NCBI RefSeq assembly: GCF_900176305.1
Contig: NZ_FWXH01000003.1
Location: 496,001 to 560,000 of the forward strand
Source: Clostridium acidisoli DSM 12555
GTDB lineage: Bacteria > Bacillota > Clostridia > Clostridiales > Clostridiaceae
DNA: 64,000 nucleotides
Direction: 5' to 3'
Made by a program: the position numbers and the translations under genes. The first letter of the stretch is position 1; each line of letters opens with the position of its first letter. This document shows, one piece after another, positions 43,336 to 52,005 of the stretch. The notes under the pieces were generated by a model, which was not told the DNA's origin, did not search any database, and was given only the letters and a program-made list of their open reading frames with translations.

Positions 43336-43851
43336 GTGAATGAAGTGACAAATTTAATAATACTAAGAGGTAATTCTGGAAGTGGTAAGACCACTACAGG
43401 CAAAGCTTTACAAAGAAAATTTGGACATGGTACAATGCTAATTTCACAAGATGCCGTTAGAAGAGAAATGTTATTTGTGAAAGATGGACCCAAGCCAGAA
43501 GCAAGTAAGTTATTATTTGAACTTGCGCTATACGGAAAAAGCCATTGTAATATTGTAATTTTAGAAGGCATTTTAAATTCAAAGTGGTATAAAAATTTAT
43601 TTGAAAATTTACTAGACGAATTCAACAATGAAATTTTTGCATATTACTTTGATATACCTTTTGAAGAAACTTTAAATCGCCATAAACAAAAGCCTAATGC
43701 ACATGAATTTGGAGAAAAGGAACTGAGAGAATGGTGGAATGAACAAGATTTATTAGGTATCATTCCAGAAGTATGCTTGCACAAAGAATTAAGTTTAAAT
43801 GAAATAGTGGATAGAATCTATGAAGATTGTTATAAAGTAAATAACAAATAG
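43336..43851 (+). CDS. P-loop kinase-like ATPase
   Basis: The 171 aa protein starts with a beta strand and Walker A GNSGSGKTT (about 9-17), followed by SQDAVRREML, VILEGIL and a lid region NRHKQKPNAHEFGE. It looks like a small-molecule or nucleoside/antibiotic kinase of the AAA_33/zeta-like group. The start is GTG. Its 3' end exists in two other places in the array (33280 and 33966), so the cassette was once duplicated. Confidence 0.85.
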   Translation: MNEVTNLIILRGNSGSGKTTTGKALQRKFGHGTMLISQDAVRREMLFVKDGPKPEASKLLFELALYGKSHCNIVILEGILNSKWYKNLFENLLDEFNNEIFAYYFDIPFEETLNRHKQKPNAHEFGEKELREWWNEQDLLGIIPEVCLHKELSLNEIVDRIYEDCYKVNNK

Positions 43852-43887
43852 TAATTTATAGTTCAGATTATTTATATTTTACGGAGG
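43851..43887 (+). repeat. Array repeat, type A' variant
   Basis: GTAATTTATAGTTCAGATTA and onward to the ggaggt site. This is the same leader that precedes the intact DinB gene at 38583-38620, so leader and gene were copied together. Confidence 0.6.
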
Positions 43888-43893
43888 TGCAAT

Positions 43894-44177
43894 TATGGGA
43901 TACCAATTAATAAATTCCATAAAAATCATATGTTACATTCCTGCGATCAATGGTACATCAATCCAAACGAGTACACAGAACCTGATTTTCATGAACCAAA
44001 CTTAAATTCTTTAGACATTGAAAGCGAAAAAACGCTTTCAAGAGATGAATTATTGCACATTTTTATGCTCATTTAGGTAATATAAACGCTACAACGATAA
44101 TAGAAACTAATAAATGGCCACGAGTCATTGGAACAAGCGGGAAAAGCGGGAAACCAATTGAAGGACTTTATGAGTAA
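43894..44177 (+). pseudogene. Deleted copy of the DinB-like gene at 38628
   Basis: After the start codons (from ATG 43894) about 90 bases are missing, then HMLHSCDQWYINPNEY and onward is retained. A second deletion joins ELLH to the FYAHLGN region. The end has a small insertion (GKSGKP). Metal-binding residues are partly lost. The nearly unchanged DNA elsewhere suggests a recent duplication. Confidence 0.85.
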
Positions 44178-44192
44178 ATAGACAATCATAAA

Positions 44193-44549
44193 ATGAGGAT
44201 AATAAGAAGTTTAATAAATCCCAAGCTTGTACTTATGTCGTGTACTTGTTCATTAACGGGACTTGCACATATAATTAATATAACAGTAACGAAAAAGTTA
44301 ATAGCAGATTATTTAGCATGGGGATTTTTCATGGGATTAGCATTTCTATCTGTAGGTGTTGCAATCAATCATGACAATAAACAGAATTCAATGATGAAGA
44401 TAATAGTCATTGTATGTGGCACTCTTTATTTAATTGGTTTTTTAGGGACGGTATTTATAAATGAAAATATATGGTATTTAGCGCCGTTTGGGTATGGTTT
44501 AGGGACAATCCTAATTTGCATTAAAATGATGAAAATAGAAAAGGAGTAG
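44193..44549 (+). CDS. Small membrane protein, unknown
   Basis: The 118 aa protein has three or four hydrophobic segments (about 15-35, 42-60, 70-88 and 95-112) and a charged end KMMKIEKE. The first ten codons coincide with the gaagtttaataaat stretch that elsewhere is intergenic, so the true start may be ATG 44234 (MSCTC). No ribosome site is clear for either. Its stop lies 6 bases before the next gene's start. Confidence 0.65.
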   Translation: MRIIRSLINPKLVLMSCTCSLTGLAHIINITVTKKLIADYLAWGFFMGLAFLSVGVAINHDNKQNSMMKIIVIVCGTLYLIGFLGTVFINENIWYLAPFGYGLGTILICIKMMKIEKE

Positions 44550-44554
44550 TGGAA

Positions 44555-45067
44555 ATGAAGCTTATTAAATTAACCAGTAATTATAAATGTGAATGGGAAA
44601 GCTTTATTAGTGAGTTTAAAGAAAATGAAGAAAAATTAACTCCTCTAGCAATGAAAGGTAATGCTAATACTTTTGAGGAATTTTTAATTGAAACTAATAA
44701 TAACTCAAAAGGTATAAATTTGCCAAATGGAATAGTTCCTTATGACATATACTTCTTAGTTGATGATGATTCAAAATATTTAATAGGTTCAATAGATATT
44801 AGGCATTATCTAAATGAATATTTAGCAGAATACGGTGGTAATATTGGATATGGAATTAGACCAAGTGAACGTCAAAAAGGATATGCAACAAAAATGCTTG
44901 CTTTAGCGTTGGAAGAATGTAAAAAACTAGGGATCTTAAAGGTTTTGATTACTTGTTTTAAAAGTAATGTTGCATCAGCTAACACTATTATTAAAAACGG
45001 TGGGGATTTGGAAAATGAAGTTGTCGAGGATGGAAAAGTAAAACAAAGATATTGGATTTATCTATAA
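44555..45067 (+). CDS. GNAT-family N-acetyltransferase
   Basis: The 170 aa protein has NIGYGIRPSERQKGYATKML (loop about 107-118) and CFKSNVASANTIIKNGG. It belongs to the same subfamily as the proteins at 26464 and 30615. I chose ATG 44555, 8 bases after aaaggag; GTG 44549 is too close to that site. It may be cotranscribed with the membrane protein upstream. Confidence 0.9.
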   Translation: MKLIKLTSNYKCEWESFISEFKENEEKLTPLAMKGNANTFEEFLIETNNNSKGINLPNGIVPYDIYFLVDDDSKYLIGSIDIRHYLNEYLAEYGGNIGYGIRPSERQKGYATKMLALALEECKKLGILKVLITCFKSNVASANTIIKNGGDLENEVVEDGKVKQRYWIYL

Positions 45068-45219
45068 GTGTATAGATACGCTATAAATTTATTTGCATGT
45101 AGTCTTGGTGCATATTTCAGTTTGCTTGCATATAAAAATCTTCCAATAAAGAAAGGTTTATTTCAGTCACCAATTCTTGATATGCAGGAAGAATAAAAGA
45201 CGAAGAAAGGTAGATTTCA

Positions 45220-45966
45220 ATGATTTTATATTTTACAGGAACAGGAAATAGTGAATATATTGCTAAACGAATAGCAGAACTTACTGGGGATAGCCTTGTT
45301 TCAATGAATGAAAGAATTAAGGCCAATGATGCATCAGAAATAAATGCAGACGGCAGATTAGTTTTCGTCGTGCCAACCTATGCATGGAGAATTCCAAAAA
45401 TAGTTGAAGAATGGATTGCCAAAACCAGATTCCAAGGTGCTGAAAATGCCTATTTTGTTATGGATTGTGGTACAAGCATTGGAAATGCAAAAAAATATAT
45501 AAAACAAATCTGCAAAAGAAAAAGCTTTCAATATATGGGTGTAAGTTGTATTGTCATGCCAGAGAATTATATAGCCATGTATGATGCACCCGAGGAATCT
45601 ACTTCGAGGAAGATTATTGAGAATGCAAATCCTGTAATTAGCAAGATTGCAGAAATGATTCATAAAGAAAAGGTATTTCCTGATGTGCAGAGTAATATTA
45701 TTGATTATCTCAATAGTTCTATTGTAAATACAGCGTTTTATTCATTCATTGTAAAAGCAGATAAGTTTACAGCAGACGATAAATGTATAGGATGTGGTTT
45801 ATGCATGAAAGAATGTCCACTTAATAATATTCGTCTAAAAGGAAACAAACCTGTCTGGGGAAAGGAATGTACTCATTGCATGGCATGTATCTGCAAATGC
45901 CCCATGGGAGCCATTGAGTATGGAAAAAACAGTGTCGGCAAAGTTCGTTATAGATGTCCAATGTAA
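45220..45966 (+). CDS. EFR1-type flavodoxin-ferredoxin fusion
   Basis: The 248 aa protein has an N-terminal flavodoxin domain (FTGTGNSEYIAKRIAE at 4-19, VPTYAWRIP near 50) and a C-terminal pair of 4Fe-4S clusters (CIGCGLCMKECP and CTHCMACICKCP). EFR1-family proteins carry electrons in anaerobes. Electron donor and acceptor are unknown. The 150 bases before it hold no recognisable gene or repeat. Confidence 0.92.
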   Translation: MILYFTGTGNSEYIAKRIAELTGDSLVSMNERIKANDASEINADGRLVFVVPTYAWRIPKIVEEWIAKTRFQGAENAYFVMDCGTSIGNAKKYIKQICKRKSFQYMGVSCIVMPENYIAMYDAPEESTSRKIIENANPVISKIAEMIHKEKVFPDVQSNIIDYLNSSIVNTAFYSFIVKADKFTADDKCIGCGLCMKECPLNNIRLKGNKPVWGKECTHCMACICKCPMGAIEYGKNSVGKVRYRCPM

Positions 45967-46074
45967 AAAGATAGGCTTGTACTGACTTTTATAATATAAT
46001 TTATATAGTGACAAAGGTATTTTATTTATTAGTTAATTACGGTATTAATTTTAATAGAATAAGGGGGAAAAAAC

Positions 46075-46497
46075 ATGATTCAATCAGTTGTACATATTGC
46101 CTTAGTAGTAAAAGATTATGATGAAGCAATTGACTTTTACACAAAAAAACTTCATTTTACATTGGTAGAAGATACATATCAACCTGAGCAAGAGAAAAGA
46201 TGGGTAGTAGTATCTCCACCAGGTTCAAATGGAACAACAATATTACTCGCAAGAGCAGCTAAGCCTAAACAAGAGAGTTTTATAGGAAACCAAGCAGGCG
46301 GACGAGTTTTTCTTTTCTTAGGAACTGATGATTTCTGGCGTGATTATAATGAAATGATAAAAATAGGAATAGAATTTGTTAGAGAACCTAAAGAACAGGA
46401 TTATGGAACAGTGGCGGTATTTAAAGATTTATATGGTAACTTATGGGACTTAGTTGAGTTTAATGAAGATCATCCAATGTTTAAAAGAATTAAGTAA
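46075..46497 (+). CDS. VOC-family (glyoxalase-fold) protein
   Basis: The 140 aa protein has paired VOC modules with SVVHIALVVKDYDEAIDFYT at the start and GNLWDLVEF at the end. Likely metal ligands are H7, and E near residue 130 in DLVEF. This close form of the family is often annotated as a glyoxalase/bleomycin-resistance-like protein. Ribosome site aaggggg is strong. Confidence 0.9.
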   Translation: MIQSVVHIALVVKDYDEAIDFYTKKLHFTLVEDTYQPEQEKRWVVVSPPGSNGTTILLARAAKPKQESFIGNQAGGRVFLFLGTDDFWRDYNEMIKIGIEFVREPKEQDYGTVAVFKDLYGNLWDLVEFNEDHPMFKRIK

Positions 46498-46524
46498 AAA
46501 ATTTTAATTTGTGAGGTAATTGTA

Positions 46525-47073
46525 ATGAAATTTGAAGAAAAACAAGTAAGGTTAAAAAATGGCACAACGTGTATTTTAAGAAGCCCAAATGAGCAGGACG
46601 CAGAGAAAATGATTGAATATTTGAAAATGACATCAGAAGAAACGCATTTTATGGTTAGATATCCTGAAGAAATTAATATTACTATTGATAAAGAAATAGA
46701 GATTCTTAAAGATAGTCTGAATAGTAATAAAAATATTATGATTGCAGCATTTGTTAATAACGAACTTGCAGGTAATGCAGGTATTAGTTGCATAAGAGAC
46801 CATATTAAACTTGAACATCGGGCAGGGTTTGGAATTTCTATAAAAGAAAAATACTGGAATAATGGTATAGGAAATGAATTGATTAGAGAAATGCTTGAAC
46901 AAGCAAAACAAATGGGGTACGAACAGATTGAACTTGGTGTGTTTTCTGATAATGATAAAGCAAAAAACTTATATAAAAAGTATGGTTTTGAAATTTGGGG
47001 TACTACTAAGAATGCATTTAAACTTAAGGATGGAACATATCGTGATGAAATCACAATGAGAAGAATGATTTAA
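46525..47073 (+). CDS. GNAT-family N-acetyltransferase
   Basis: The 182 aa protein has AGFGISIKEKYWNNGIGNELIREML (loop about 107-118) and NDKAKNLYKKYGFEIWGTTKNAFKL. It is close to ribosomal-protein-type or YhhY-like acetyltransferases. It follows the VOC gene by 27 bases and may share its transcript. Ribosome site gaggt. Confidence 0.9.
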   Translation: MKFEEKQVRLKNGTTCILRSPNEQDAEKMIEYLKMTSEETHFMVRYPEEINITIDKEIEILKDSLNSNKNIMIAAFVNNELAGNAGISCIRDHIKLEHRAGFGISIKEKYWNNGIGNELIREMLEQAKQMGYEQIELGVFSDNDKAKNLYKKYGFEIWGTTKNAFKLKDGTYRDEITMRRMI

Positions 47074-47156
47074 TGTATAGTTTTAAATGTTAAATAAAGT
47101 TGACTAAAGCAATTAGTATGTATTGACTGAGCTTGAGTTTGAAAGGAGCTTATAAT

Positions 47157-48236
47157 ATGGAATTAGAAATTAAGCTTGCTTATGATAATAATAGAGAAAT
47201 TAAAGAATTGTTTTTGGAATATACAGAAATGCTAGTTAAAAATGATTCGAGTTTTGCAAAATACTTGCAATTACAAAATTATGATTCTGAACTTGAACAT
47301 TTAGCAGATAAATATGGATTATCAGATGGTAGGTTGTATATAGTAAAGGTTAATAATGAAGTTGCTGGATGTATTGCCTTAAGGAAAATAGATTGTGAAA
47401 ACTGTGAAATGAAGAGATTGTATGTTAGATCTGCATTCCGCGGACATAAAATTGCAAATAAGCTGGTGGAAATAATTATTGAGGATGCTAAAAGAATTGG
47501 TTATAAAAGTATGCTTTTAGATACACTACCTTTCTTAGAAGGGGCTATACATTTATATAGGAAATTTGGATTTTACGAAATTGAATCATATAATAATAGT
47601 CCAATGGATACTTCAATTTATATGAAATTAGATTTGCTTAATGAATTTTTAGAAAAAAGTGAATACATTGATTATGAATCAGATTTGATAATTTCTAAAG
47701 CACAACGGCTTTTTAACAATAATATGACAAATGTTGAAAAGGCACAAACTGCCTATCTATTTGTACGAGATGAGATACCACACTCCTTTGATTGCAGTAC
47801 TTCGATTATAACTGCAACCGCTTCTGATGTGTTAAAATACAAAACGGGTATATGCCACGCAAAAGCAAATTTACTTGCCGCTCTTCTTCGCTCGCAGGGT
47901 ATACCAACAGGATTTTGTTTTCAACATTTAACCTTGATGGATGACGACACTGAAGGATATTGCTTGCATTGTTATAATGCGATTATGCTAGAGAACAAGT
48001 GGATAAAAGTTGATGCAAGAGGAAATACAAAAGGTAAAAACGCACAGTTTTCTATGGACACACCTATTTTGGCTTTTGAAAATAGGCCTCAATATGACGA
48101 ATATTTTTTTGACGGAATATTTCCAAAACCAGATTTACCCACCATGGAGATGCTTAGATTTGCAGAAAATATACAAGATGTTATAGATGGTTTGCCTGAA
48201 AAGCCATTCGGTAGACCAAACATATACATTAAATGA
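47157..48236 (+). CDS. GNAT-transglutaminase fusion protein
   Basis: The 359 aa protein joins an N-terminal GNAT (about 1-160; YVRSAFRGHKIANKLVE, HLYRKFGFYEIESYN) to a C-terminal transglutaminase-like domain (about 175-320). The second domain has Cys in GICHAKANLLAALLRSQGIP, His in YCLHCYNAIML and Asp in KVDARGN, a complete Cys-His-Asp triad. It would act in the cytoplasm; the link of acetylation and cysteine-peptidase-type chemistry is unusual. Start ATG 47157 follows gaaaggagc. Confidence 0.9.
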   Translation: MELEIKLAYDNNREIKELFLEYTEMLVKNDSSFAKYLQLQNYDSELEHLADKYGLSDGRLYIVKVNNEVAGCIALRKIDCENCEMKRLYVRSAFRGHKIANKLVEIIIEDAKRIGYKSMLLDTLPFLEGAIHLYRKFGFYEIESYNNSPMDTSIYMKLDLLNEFLEKSEYIDYESDLIISKAQRLFNNNMTNVEKAQTAYLFVRDEIPHSFDCSTSIITATASDVLKYKTGICHAKANLLAALLRSQGIPTGFCFQHLTLMDDDTEGYCLHCYNAIMLENKWIKVDARGNTKGKNAQFSMDTPILAFENRPQYDEYFFDGIFPKPDLPTMEMLRFAENIQDVIDGLPEKPFGRPNIYIK

Positions 48237-48255
48237 GCACACTTTACAACATATA

Positions 48256-48299
48256 AAATTCCAATACGGTTGCACTATACTGATTATATAAATATGAGG
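48256..48299 (+). repeat. Distant array repeat, last copy
   Basis: AAATTCCAATACGGTTG followed by CACTATACTGATTATATAAATATG. The left end matches type A and the ACGG part matches type A'. This is the last trace of the array. Confidence 0.45.
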
Positions 48300-48310
48300 A
48301 GAGATAATTT

Positions 48311-48922
48311 ATGAATGAAGTATTTAAACAAATACCACTATACAGGTTTATCATGTTCTGTAATGAAACAGCTATGAATAAGACAGTATTAGATTGTGGA
48401 GCAGGGGGTGATTGTCCACCATTAAGCTTATTCTCGGAATATGGATACTTAACACATGGAATAGAATTTAACACTAATCAATTAGAAGAAGCTAATAAAT
48501 ATGCAAATAAAAAAAATCAAAATTTAAATATCGAGCAGGGAGATATGAGAAAATTAAAATTTGAGGATGAGTCGTTTAGTTTTGTTTATTCATACAATTC
48601 AGTATTTCATATGACAAAAGAAGATGTTTCAAAGTCTATAAATGAAATGAAGCGAGTATTAAAGAAAGATGGATTATTTTTTGTGAATTTTCTTACTACA
48701 AGTGATTTTCGGTGTGGACAAGGTGTAGATATTGGTGAAAATCAATATGAGCAAATGGATGATGATATTCCTGTAATACATTCATATTTTGAGGAATGGG
48801 AACTAGAAAAGTATTTTGAGGATATGGAGATATTATACAAAGAGGACAGGGTTTTAGAAAGAATATATGAAGGTGAAAAAATTAGGCAAGGATTTATTGA
48901 TTATATTGTCAAGAAAATATAA
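48311..48922 (+). CDS. Class I SAM-dependent methyltransferase
   Basis: The 203 aa protein has motif I VLDCGAGGDCPP (about 29-40), the acidic end of strand 2 (HGIEF), GDMRKLKFEDESFSFVYSYNSVFHM and a FFVNFL strand. This is a Rossmann-fold methyltransferase of the UbiE/type 11 group. Acceptor unknown. It has a gaggaga site and is followed by a terminator, which closes the plus-strand run. Confidence 0.9.
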   Translation: MNEVFKQIPLYRFIMFCNETAMNKTVLDCGAGGDCPPLSLFSEYGYLTHGIEFNTNQLEEANKYANKKNQNLNIEQGDMRKLKFEDESFSFVYSYNSVFHMTKEDVSKSINEMKRVLKKDGLFFVNFLTTSDFRCGQGVDIGENQYEQMDDDIPVIHSYFEEWELEKYFEDMEILYKEDRVLERIYEGEKIRQGFIDYIVKKI

Positions 48923-48938
48923 AGTAATTAATTATTAA

Positions 48939-48996
48939 CCTCTAGATAATCTTGTATTAACAACAAAATTATCTAGGGGGATTGTTTTATTTATTA
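48939..48996. terminator. Bidirectional terminator
   Basis: The stem cctctagataat pairs with attatctagggg around a 17-base loop, with attgtttta after it. It lies between convergent genes and may serve both. Confidence 0.65.
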
Positions 48997-49788
48997 CATA
49001 TTCATAAAAGTAAATTCTAACGGATTTCTATCTACTAGCCTTGGATAAGCATATTTAGGGTATCCTACCATAACAGCACCTGTAATTTTTTTGCTTTTAG
49101 GAATATTAAATAATTTAAGTAATGGAGAATTGTCTTTCAGGGCAATTCTTTCAAACATTCCAGCCCAACATGAACCCAATCCTAGTGATGGTGCATATAA
49201 CTCCATATATTCTAGTGAAAAAATAGAATTTTCTCTTCCTCTTATAAAATCTACATCAGCAGTTGCTAGGACAAGACATGGTGCTCCTCGCAAAATAGTA
49301 TCAATTCCTTTTTCCCTATAAGGTTTTGTGAAGTCAATTGATAAATTATCATGTTCAAATGCTTCAACAGCAAGTTTAACAGCTTTATCGAGTATTTTCC
49401 TATCATCTATAATAACATAAGATATTCCTTGCAAATTATGTCCACTAGGAGCAAAATGGGCAATATTAACAAGGCTTATTAATTTTTCTCTTGGAACTGG
49501 AGTATTTTTATAAGAGCGAATGGAACGTCTTGAACGAAGAAAGTTCTCTGCTTCCTCAGGACTTAATTTCGGAAATTTTGTTGAGCTGATTTGATTTAAT
49601 AGTGGTGTTTTCCTGTTGTCCATAGCTTCTCTTGGGCAAACAGCTACACAATGCCCACAAGCAATACAGTTTTCAGGATAAACTTCTTCAGGACCATTTT
49701 CACTAAGTCTAAATACTTGTTCTGGACATTCATTTACACAAAGTCCACACTTAACACATTTATTTTGATCTACATTTGTTAAATTCAT
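48994..49788 (-). CDS. Ferredoxin-nitroreductase fusion protein
   Basis: The 264 aa protein starts with two 4Fe-4S clusters (CVKCGLCVNECP, CIACGHCVAVCP) within the first 55 residues. A nitroreductase domain follows (RSRRSIRSYKNTPVPREKL, FAPSGHN, LGSCWAGMF). It would reduce nitro compounds or other acceptors with FMN, taking electrons through its own clusters. It starts 2 bases after the MFS gene ends, so both are one operon. Confidence 0.93.
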   Translation of the reverse strand: MNLTNVDQNKCVKCGLCVNECPEQVFRLSENGPEEVYPENCIACGHCVAVCPREAMDNRKTPLLNQISSTKFPKLSPEEAENFLRSRRSIRSYKNTPVPREKLISLVNIAHFAPSGHNLQGISYVIIDDRKILDKAVKLAVEAFEHDNLSIDFTKPYREKGIDTILRGAPCLVLATADVDFIRGRENSIFSLEYMELYAPSLGLGSCWAGMFERIALKDNSPLLKLFNIPKSKKITGAVMVGYPKYAYPRLVDRNPLEFTFMNM

Positions 49789-49790
49789 TT

Positions 49791-50984
49791 TTATTCTCCT
49801 TCCCTTTTTAAAAATTTATTAGTAATTAAATAATATGTATATGCTAGTAGAAGCACAACACAACTTACAATCGTAATTCCTACAACACCAAATGAGTGAT
49901 ATACGGATGTACCTAGCCAGGAGCCAAGTGATCCGCCTAAATAATAGCCAACCATGTAAAGTGAATTTAATCTGCTATGATTTTGTGGATTAAGTTTATA
50001 AATTCTACCTTGATTTAAGGACATATTCATTCTTGAACCAACATCTAGAGTAAATGTTACAATAATGAGAATTGCAAAGTTAGCCCACCCTATACCTAGA
50101 AGTAAAAAAGATACAAACATGATGGTTAAAGCAAAGATGTTCCACAGACCTACTTTTTTACTATTGACTAATTTCCCAGTAAATCCAGCGGCTAATGCAC
50201 CAGCCACACCTAAAAATCCAAACATCCCAACCATGGCACTACCATAATGATATGGGTGATTTCCTAAAATGAAAGACAATGAAACCCAAAAGATATTGAA
50301 TGCACAAAATGCAGCAGCACCGAAAACTATTGTTTCTCTTAATACTTTCTCTTTTTTTAACAATGGTGGTAAAGATAATATAATATTTTTATATGAACTT
50401 TCCTTCTTTATATTATCATTTGGCAGTGCATAGTATAAATATACTGCTAAAACTAATAAAATTATTGCTGCGACTTCGTGAACTGCTCTCCAACCCAATA
50501 ATTGTCCAATAACTCCACCAAATACTCTACCTAATAGAACTCCGAGGAATACTCCTGTTAGCAAATGCCCAACTATTGCACCTCGTTTTTCAGATGGCAT
50601 ATTTGATGACACAAATGGGATTATAAGCTGTGCTGAAACAGTTGAAAGACCCATTAGAAACCCTATAACTATTATTAAATTAAATGAAGACGCTAAAGTC
50701 ATTAAATATAACAATACGGCTGAACCAATAATACTTAAAATTATTAGTATTTTTCTACTATACCTATCTCCTAATGGTACTATAAATAATAGCCCTAGTG
50801 TGTAACCTATCTGTATAGCTGTAATCAACACACCAGACAATGAGGCAGATACAGAAAAATCTTTAGATATATTAGTTAGTAAAACTTGATCATAATACAA
50901 GTTAGCTACTGCAATTGAACATATAATAGTCAATATTATTAATAATTGTTTTGAAAAATTTTTAGTTTTTAATTGTTTATTCAT
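49791..50984 (-). CDS. MFS transporter
   Basis: The 397 aa protein has twelve hydrophobic segments. The loop between segments 2 and 3 reads GDRYSRKILI, the MFS motif A region. It is of the drug/arabinose exporter type seen with nitroreductases and MmyB-type regulators. I chose ATG 50984; GTG 50990 two codons upstream is possible, as aaagga is at the right distance for either. It is divergent from the regulator gene at 51147. Confidence 0.92.
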   Translation of the reverse strand: MNKQLKTKNFSKQLLIILTIICSIAVANLYYDQVLLTNISKDFSVSASLSGVLITAIQIGYTLGLLFIVPLGDRYSRKILIILSIIGSAVLLYLMTLASSFNLIIVIGFLMGLSTVSAQLIIPFVSSNMPSEKRGAIVGHLLTGVFLGVLLGRVFGGVIGQLLGWRAVHEVAAIILLVLAVYLYYALPNDNIKKESSYKNIILSLPPLLKKEKVLRETIVFGAAAFCAFNIFWVSLSFILGNHPYHYGSAMVGMFGFLGVAGALAAGFTGKLVNSKKVGLWNIFALTIMFVSFLLLGIGWANFAILIIVTFTLDVGSRMNMSLNQGRIYKLNPQNHSRLNSLYMVGYYLGGSLGSWLGTSVYHSFGVVGITIVSCVVLLLAYTYYLITNKFLKREGE

Positions 50985-51054
50985 TTTCACATTATCCTTT
51001 CTATAAGTTATGAGGTTAGTATATAATTAAATTATCCATTTAAATAGAGATCAA

Positions 51055-51070
51055 TTTATCCTAGGATAAA
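51055..51070. promoter_or_regulatory. Palindromic operator candidate
   Basis: The perfect palindrome TTTATCCTAGGATAAA lies in the 156-base space between the divergent MFS and regulator genes. It is a good candidate for the binding site of the regulator. Confidence 0.55.
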
Positions 51071-51146
51071 TAATCATATGTTCAGTACAACTACGTAAAT
51101 AACTTGAAAGGTTATTAATAATTAAATTATAAATTGGAGGATAGCA

Positions 51147-51962
51147 ATGTCTAAGAGCAAAGAACTTGGATTGTTTTTAAAAAAGAAGAGAGCCACACTA
51201 AGTCCTGATCAATTTGGATTTGAATCAAATAAAAGAAGGAGAGTTGAAGGCTTAAAAAGAGAAGAAGTTGCGGATTTAGCAGGGGTGAGTATTGATTGGT
51301 ATGTTCGAATTGAACAAGGACAAGATGTTAATCCATCAATAGATGTATTAAATTCTTTAAGCAGAGTGTTACAGTTAAATAATGAAGAAAAAAGATACTT
51401 GTTTAATTTATCGGATAAAAAAGTACCTGTTGAAGTTACCAATACTATTACTATTTCTGATACATTACAAAAATTTTTAGATAATCAAAATCCCAATATA
51501 GCTTATGTTACTGATAGCAAATTTACGATAATTGGATGGAATAAAGTGGCACTAAAGGTTTATGGTAACTACAAAGAAATGAATGAAAAAGAAAGAAATT
51601 CTATCTGGAGAGCTTTTAATGATAATTATATAAAGGAATTATTGGACAATTGGGAGGGACATTCTAAGTTACGGGTTGAACAGTTGAGAGCAAACTACAG
51701 TTATTATGAAAATGATAATAAAATAAATGAGATTATAAATGAACTAAACACAAAAAATTCGCTTTTTAATAAATGGTGGAATAACGGAAGTATAATGGGA
51801 ATACCAGAGGGTCAAAAGCTTTTACATCATCCCATTGTAGGAAACTTATATCTAAGTTATATTTCATTTAAATCCACAGAAATAGAGGGCTTAAATATCA
51901 CTATTCAAATGCCCGTAGATGACAATACAAAAAATAAATTACAACAGCTTATACAAGATTAA
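51147..51962 (+). CDS. Xre-type regulator with MmyB-like ligand domain
   Basis: The 271 aa protein has an N-terminal HTH (about 10-70; RRVEGLKREEVADLAGVSIDWYVRIEQG) and the C-terminal MmyB-like PAS-related ligand domain (about 105-260; FTIIGWNKVA and NSIWRAF). Such proteins typically control a divergent exporter or reductase. Here the MFS-nitroreductase pair is the likely target, with the palindrome at 51055 as a likely site. Confidence 0.92.
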   Translation: MSKSKELGLFLKKKRATLSPDQFGFESNKRRRVEGLKREEVADLAGVSIDWYVRIEQGQDVNPSIDVLNSLSRVLQLNNEEKRYLFNLSDKKVPVEVTNTITISDTLQKFLDNQNPNIAYVTDSKFTIIGWNKVALKVYGNYKEMNEKERNSIWRAFNDNYIKELLDNWEGHSKLRVEQLRANYSYYENDNKINEIINELNTKNSLFNKWWNNGSIMGIPEGQKLLHHPIVGNLYLSYISFKSTEIEGLNITIQMPVDDNTKNKLQQLIQD

Positions 51963-52005
51963 CTTTATTAAAAAATAAAATAAATATTATGAGGTATAAA
52001 TAAAT

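Noticed and set aside
46470-47054. 194-codon open frame on the minus strand
   Set aside because: It is the complement of an intact GNAT gene with a good start; the translation is low-complexity and hydrophobic, typical of antisense of AT-rich coding DNA.
24300-48300. Canonical integron with attC sites and IntI integrase
   Set aside because: The repeats lack the RYYYAAC/GTTRRRY core sites of attC and no tyrosine recombinase gene is in the window. Only the layout is similar.
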